A stretch of DNA of 64,000 bases. It comes from Lingula anatina (taxonomy: Eukaryota > Brachiopoda > Lingulata > Lingulida > Lingulidae). The notes beneath the pieces were generated by a model. That model was not told where the DNA came from. It searched no databases and saw only the letters and a list, made by a program, of their open reading frames with translations. The stretch lies in assembly GCF_001039355.2 (NCBI RefSeq), contig NW_019775458.1:380570-444569 (forward strand), written 5' to 3'. How positions within the stretch are numbered: position 1 is the first letter of the stretch; each line of letters opens with the position of its first letter. This document shows positions 59,295-64,000 of the stretch, piece after piece. The translations under genes and the position numbers were made by a program.

Positions 59295-61331
59295 AGTTCT
59301 TCGTTTGTTCATTTATATGATTCTATTCAGTCATGGAAATTCATATTCAATGCACGCGAAATACTGACGTGACCCAGTTTTACAACGCTACTGCTTTCAC
59401 AAAACTAACCCGTAAATCAGTAGAAAATCTTCTCCAAATTTATAAAATCAACAAAGTGCACTTAATTTTCTCCATTTTTATCAGTGAATAAACGTAAACT
59501 ATAAAAACACACAACAGGCGGTCTTAATTTCGGAACATGACGAAGTGACAGAGAAAGTGTATTTGTGACATGTGACTAAATGTTGTCGAGAGCAGTTGCC
59601 TCGTTTCGCTCTGTCTCGTATACTTCAAATAAAGCACAGAACTGCGAAAACGAGGCACTCACAGGGAGATGGCATACGCGCATGCGTATTTTCGTTACTA
59701 CTAAATCAAGTGCTCAGAAGCATGGGATTACGTACAGTATGTAAATAGAATGCCATATTTGCTTAGAAATAAATATAAATTTCAGTTAGCATGAGTGAAA
59801 ATATACTTTTTTGTTCCATTCAGCCCAGCGAGGCGGTGCTTTCGACAAATTTCAGCGCGGCGCCTCGCTCTTTATATGCTGGAGAAACACTGGCTTTTAT
59901 TTACGCTAAAAACAAGTTCGAGTGTAGTGCTTGCGACAGGTCATTAATAATTATTAACTTGTCAAATGAAACGATCATCAACATTTCCGAAACGATCAAC
60001 AATATTTCCAACCGGCACAGTGAGTGCCAAATAACCGTGCCGTGTGGAAAATTATTAATCGTGCCGGGGAGAATAAGATCGTGCCGGGTGGAAAATTTCC
60101 GGAAAAAAAATAAACGTGCCGGCACGTTTATTTGGCACTTCAGAGTAGGTATTTGAACGTGAAATGTATACTTGTAGTGTAAATCCGTCAGAGTGAATTA
60201 ATGCTTTTATATATCAAAGTGGTAGCCATATTTAATGATAAGAACCCACTAGCGTTTTCCTGTGTGCTGTTTTATTAGCCTTTTTTAAACAACTGTAGAC
60301 TCTGCACTCTGTGTTTTATCATTAATGAAAATTCCAATGAACTGAAACAATATTTTGCATTAATAACATAAGAATGACGTGCATTGCTTGAAATGGTTTA
60401 TATATTTATATAGAGAGATTAACAAGTCTCTAGAGCCTCAATTATACCTGAAGCTTAGTAAGCCACACCCAATAAGGTGCTCTTAGTAAAGCAGATGTGT
60501 GGATAATGATGAACAATAGCCTGAGTACCTGACTGAGTTCACTTTATACAGACTACTATCTTATTACTATTTACAAAAAAACAAAAGTGTATCCAAAAAC
60601 TAACAAAACTGGAATTTTCTAATACAATCCCATTACAATCATAGCGTTGTGATTGTTAAATCTTTGAAATAATACGTAGGTTTAGATAGATAAGTAAGAG
60701 GAATGTGCGTTTAATACTCTCAGCTGTTTTTTTTTTTTTCATGAAATATGAAATACTTATAAATAACACATAAAAATATCTCATTAGAATTTCAAAAAAT
60801 GTATCCGATTTCATATATACGGAATGAATAAAGATGGAATAATAAAAGCAGCCCCACAATGAATTTGATTTTTAGCAACTGCCAAGAAATTGTTTGAATA
60901 TTGCTGAGGTTGGAAAGCGTTGACTATGTAAGTATCACAACTGAAAAAGGAAGGCTATGTTGGTTTTCCTGTAAAATGTTCACGTAAAATAATATGCTCA
61001 TCTAGTTCAAGGAATTTCAACAGTTGAAACTCCTTGTCTAGTTTAAGGTAGGGCCTAATAGGTGTGCTTAAATGCATTAAAATGTTTTGCTTTCAATAGA
61101 AATGGAGTAAATCGTTATACTGAATTATTTGTTCTTACTGTGATTTTAAAAAAATTTGGAACAATAATTCCCAGTGCACGATTAAAGTAATTATCTCAAA
61201 ACTAGGCGCCATTCTGAATTGATTGTCAAATTGGATATTAACCCTAGATGCACTTCTGTTCATTTTTTTTCACTAATAACTTTTATCTGTACAAAACAAA
61301 GCCAAAACAGTGTATTTAATAAAACATTCCT
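59295..61331. other. Intergenic, between the two SDR paralogues
   Basis: Contains the palindromic element at 60023-60139 and AT-rich sequence. The open frame 59791-60156 on the plus strand overlaps that palindrome and has no recognisable domain. Confidence 0.5.
60023..60139. repeat. 117-bp palindromic element with CGTGCCG repeats
   Basis: The ends AGTGCCAAATAACCGTGCCG and (inverted right end) AGTGCCAAATAAACGTGCCG match at 19 of 20 bases. The right end itself is a perfect palindrome centred at 60120/60121 (AATAAACGTGCCGGCACGTT…). CGTGCCG/GTGCCGG recurs four times inside. It looks like a small foldback element or a decayed one. Confidence 0.65.
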
Positions 61332-63136
61332 TCACCAAGGGATTTCATTGCCTTTCCATTCGAAAAATTTCCCAGTCTCATTTTCGGTCAGTCTGTCCAT
61401 GACGTCTAGCATGCCCTTCGCGCTGTCACTGAGTTCGTGAATGGCGTTACTTCCGCCCATTTGTGTTTTCACCCAACCCGGATGTAGAACTGCCGCCAGT
61501 ATACCATCACCCTTCAGGTCCACTGACAGCGACACTGTGGCTATATTCAAAGCAGCCTGGAGGCAGAAAAGACAATTCAATTCAATGTGCACTGAAATTT
61601 CTCCATATACGATTTTTAATTAACTCAAATGATGCCTGTAAACAGGTGCGTAGGCGAAAATTAATCTTGTCTTACCAGCTGATTTCCTCAATTGTATTTC
61701 GTTTTCTACATTTCATCTCATGGAAATAAAAAATCACATTGAAATCACTCGCAAAAAATTAAAAAAAAAATCCACAGTAATCGTCTTCCTTGTCCTGTTG
61801 CACCCTCTGCCAGGGTGGCAGATATTACAGGCACATTTTCCACATTTCCACCCTGTAACTTTTGGCCAGAAGGAAGCAATAAAATCTGCGTGCGCGCAGA
61901 TAGCATTGTATCCGCTCTGTAGCTACTACAGGGGATCTCTCAGTCAACTTCAATCTGGAGTAACAACCCTTTCAGAAGGGACTACTCTTATCTGTCACAA
62001 AAGACATTTCATCACAGGGTGACAGAGAACCAAATGACCGTCTTTTTATCTTAAGACATATCTGCGAATATATTGTGAAAAATCAAGCTGTGGTCCTGGT
62101 AGAGGGTAGCCCTGTCGTCTCAGGGGAGGATATTGCCCTGCTTTAAACAGGCGCGCGTGCAAAAGTCATGCAAAAGAATGGTCTACTTTAAAAGCTATGT
62201 GCTAGAGATATAGTTTTACCTTGCTACACCTGTACGAATAGTATTTTCCGTTTGTGTTGTCTCCGCAAGAACCCGCTTTGCTGGTGATATTTATAACGGC
62301 TGCCCGGGAGCAGCTGAGTCCTCCCGTGGTGCGTGCACTGGCTGCCTTCAGTAGGGGTAGAAACGCCTGAATAACAAAAGGAAGCCAAGGTGGATTATTT
62401 AAGGGGTAAACATTCATTGATTAGAACTTTGATGCAACATTAAAGTTAAATCATTCATTTTTTTAAAATACGCATCTTAATATTTAAATCTAATAGTATT
62501 TATAAGTACGCTAACGTACTTCAGTTCTTACATGCAGAGAATTAGTCAAGCGCGTAAAATAATTAAAAATACTCAAAAGAAAAATACATTAAATGTGCTC
62601 ATCACACTACCTGTGTAATCATAACGGGAGCTATGGTGTTCACCTCGTACACCTCTCTCATTGCTTCTGGTGTGACTTTGGCGAGTTCGTCTGGTATTAA
62701 AACCCCGGCATTGTTGACAAGAAGATTTAAGCCAAGGTCTCCAACTTTACTCTGAACATGGGGAACCACTGTGTTGCGGAGAGTGGCGTAATCGGTAACA
62801 TCTATAGTACAGATAATCATATAAATAACAAACTCTTATAAGAAATTAGGGGAAAGGAAAGTGGCTCACAAGGAAAATGAGATATCTGTTTTCTTTTTGT
62901 TTTGGTTTTTTTTTTAAGGAATCACTGGGAAATCTGAAAACGATCATCAAAACTGGATATTTCCCCTCTAAACTTGTCTGTAGCAATAAGGTCTTAGTAC
63001 AGTGCAAGCGATGCAGGTTCATTTATACTATCTAGGTTGTTTTCAGACAGGTAAGTTTCATCTTTAGTTTATCTGAATTTTTACCCAATTTTACGATGTC
63101 AATAGACGGGGTTTCCTTGGCCAACGCTTGGAGATC
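61332..63136 (-). CDS. Short-chain dehydrogenase/reductase, C-factor/sniffer-like, paralogue 2 (N-terminal exon beyond window)
   Basis: Tandem paralogue of the SDR gene at 56870-59294, same strand and same exon plan: 63136-63085, 62801-62611, 62366-62220, 61556-61332, with identical exon lengths (52, 191, 147, 225 nt). The same reaction class is expected. Motifs: [19 protein letters not shown] (catalytic Ser), YRCSK (YxxxK), [11 protein letters not shown], and EWKGNEIPW before the stop at 61334-61332. It differs from paralogue 1 mainly after NNAG (VLIPDELAK against LLLRHDLST) and around the active-site Tyr ([11 protein letters not shown] against SGKHYPYRCSK), consistent with two working genes and not alleles. 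The Rossmann exon should lie shortly after position 64000. Confidence 0.9.
61640..62210 (-). other. SDR paralogue 2 last intron
   Basis: A 663-bp intron, against 404 bp in paralogue 1. The extra length includes 61780-62030, which has mixed composition (CAGGGTGGCAGATATTACAG …) and no matching part in paralogue 1, so it may be an inserted repeat. No family is recognised. Confidence 0.4.
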
Positions 63137-63522
63137 CTGTAAAAAAACAAACAAACAAACCATATAATGACAAAAACATGTTATGCAGTTATTTTAAGCA
63201 ATGATCATTATCAAGCATTCAATATGGAGTTCTGCCATATGACGGAGAAGAGGGGGGGGGGGGCAGCTCTACTGGGTACATACGTAACAAAGGTTCTCTA
63301 TTCCAAAAAAAAAAAAAAATGCGCGAATGTGCTCTGACATACAAATTTAATACAAAGTTGAGATTTTAACCAGCTACCATGGGAATCAATAATCTAGCAA
63401 TGTAAACATTCAGTCGGTGTCCATTGCGTTTTCACAAAGGTCACTTTAAAAGTTTTGCGATGACGGATAAAGGATTCTCATGAAGTCTGAAATGCCTAAA
63501 TTTAAGGGAAAGGGGGCACAAG

Positions 63523-63850
63523 CAGAGATGCCAACCACCGGAAATCTAAATTCTGGAGATTCTAAAATTTGGTCAATGGGGGAGGGGAGTGGTCGCTGCC
63601 GTTGCCCTACTCAGTTGGAGGGTTGGGGGAGCGACCACTCTCCCCCCCCCCCACCCCCACCCCCAGAGTGAAATTCAAAAAACCGAATTTTTTTGGATTT
63701 CGGTATTAGAGACAGGACGTTAGCTGACATTGGTGCAAATTTTCAAAGTCGCTTTTATCCGGGAGATATGGGTAGGCCTACCCGTACGGGGACCAGGAGA
63801 ACGTTCTGTACCCGGAAGACTCCCGGATTATCCGGGAGAGTTGACATGTA
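63523..63850. mobile_element. Degenerate TIR element starting CAGAGATGCCAAC
   Basis: The left end CAGAGATGCCAACC and the inverted right end TACATGTCAACTC share the GCCAAC/GTCAAC core. The interior holds G-rich and C-rich tracts and repeated CCGGGAGA. CAGAGATG ends are typical of some hAT-type elements, so this is a tentative hAT-like remnant in the first intron of SDR paralogue 2. Confidence 0.4.
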
Positions 63851-64000
63851 GGCTATGTATGCAAAAGAATGAAATAAATTCTAATACTGCTATATGTCAG
63901 ATATGTAGGTCACAAGCATGGAAATTGTTTGGCTTTGACTCGTTAATCGTAATTAATGTAATATCGTTTTTGAGAGGGGTGGGGAGGGGGCGGGGAATGG

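Noticed and set aside
59791-60156. 121-residue open frame near the scaffold gap
   Set aside because: Its C-terminal half is the palindromic repeat 60023-60139, and the rest has no recognisable motif.

Overview
This is a 64-kb, AT-rich piece of a bilaterian animal genome, most likely a marine invertebrate (lophotrochozoan-like; the sequence alone does not fix the phylum). Genes are split into short exons with GT-AG introns. The introns carry many microsatellites and small terminal-inverted-repeat elements (MITEs). Two single-N gaps (10225 and 59294) show it is a draft scaffold.

Layout. (1) 289-3673, plus strand: the 3' six exons of an atypical soluble guanylate cyclase of the beta-2/Gyc-88E type, with the end of the HNOBA domain, the linker helix, the whole catalytic domain and a tail ending in a CaaX box. 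(2) 29710-6666, minus strand: a complete L1-CAM/neuroglian gene rebuilt from 24 coding exons. It has a signal peptide, an 11-residue cassette microexon, six Ig domains, five FN3 domains, one membrane helix and a cytoplasmic tail with the ankyrin-binding FIGQY motif and a PDZ-ligand-like C-terminus. The exons join in frame to 3858 nt (1285 residues). Upstream lies about 14 kb of intron and, near 44 kb, a possible promoter. (3) 53239-49465, minus strand: a complete seven-exon calcium-independent phospholipase A2-gamma (PNPLA8) of 599 residues, with a probable noncoding first exon near 54.9 kb. (4) 59294-56870 and 63136-61332, minus strand: two tandem paralogues of a C-factor/sniffer-like short-chain dehydrogenase/reductase. 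Both lack the N-terminal Rossmann exon in this window, the first at the scaffold gap and the second at the window edge.

The genes are not a pathway. The guanylate cyclase and neuroglian genes are convergent. Neuroglian, PNPLA8 and both SDR genes share the minus strand. I did not find a new multi-gene system. The most interesting observations are: the frame-neutral microexon just after the neuroglian signal peptide, recalling the L1 mini-exon; a cluster of AGGTCA half-sites, including three DR5 pairs, in the next intron; a CaaX box and a self-sufficient catalytic set on the cyclase; several MITE families with readable TIRs and target-site duplications; and a 1752-bp direct duplication meeting exactly at a gap base, which is best read as unmerged contig ends.
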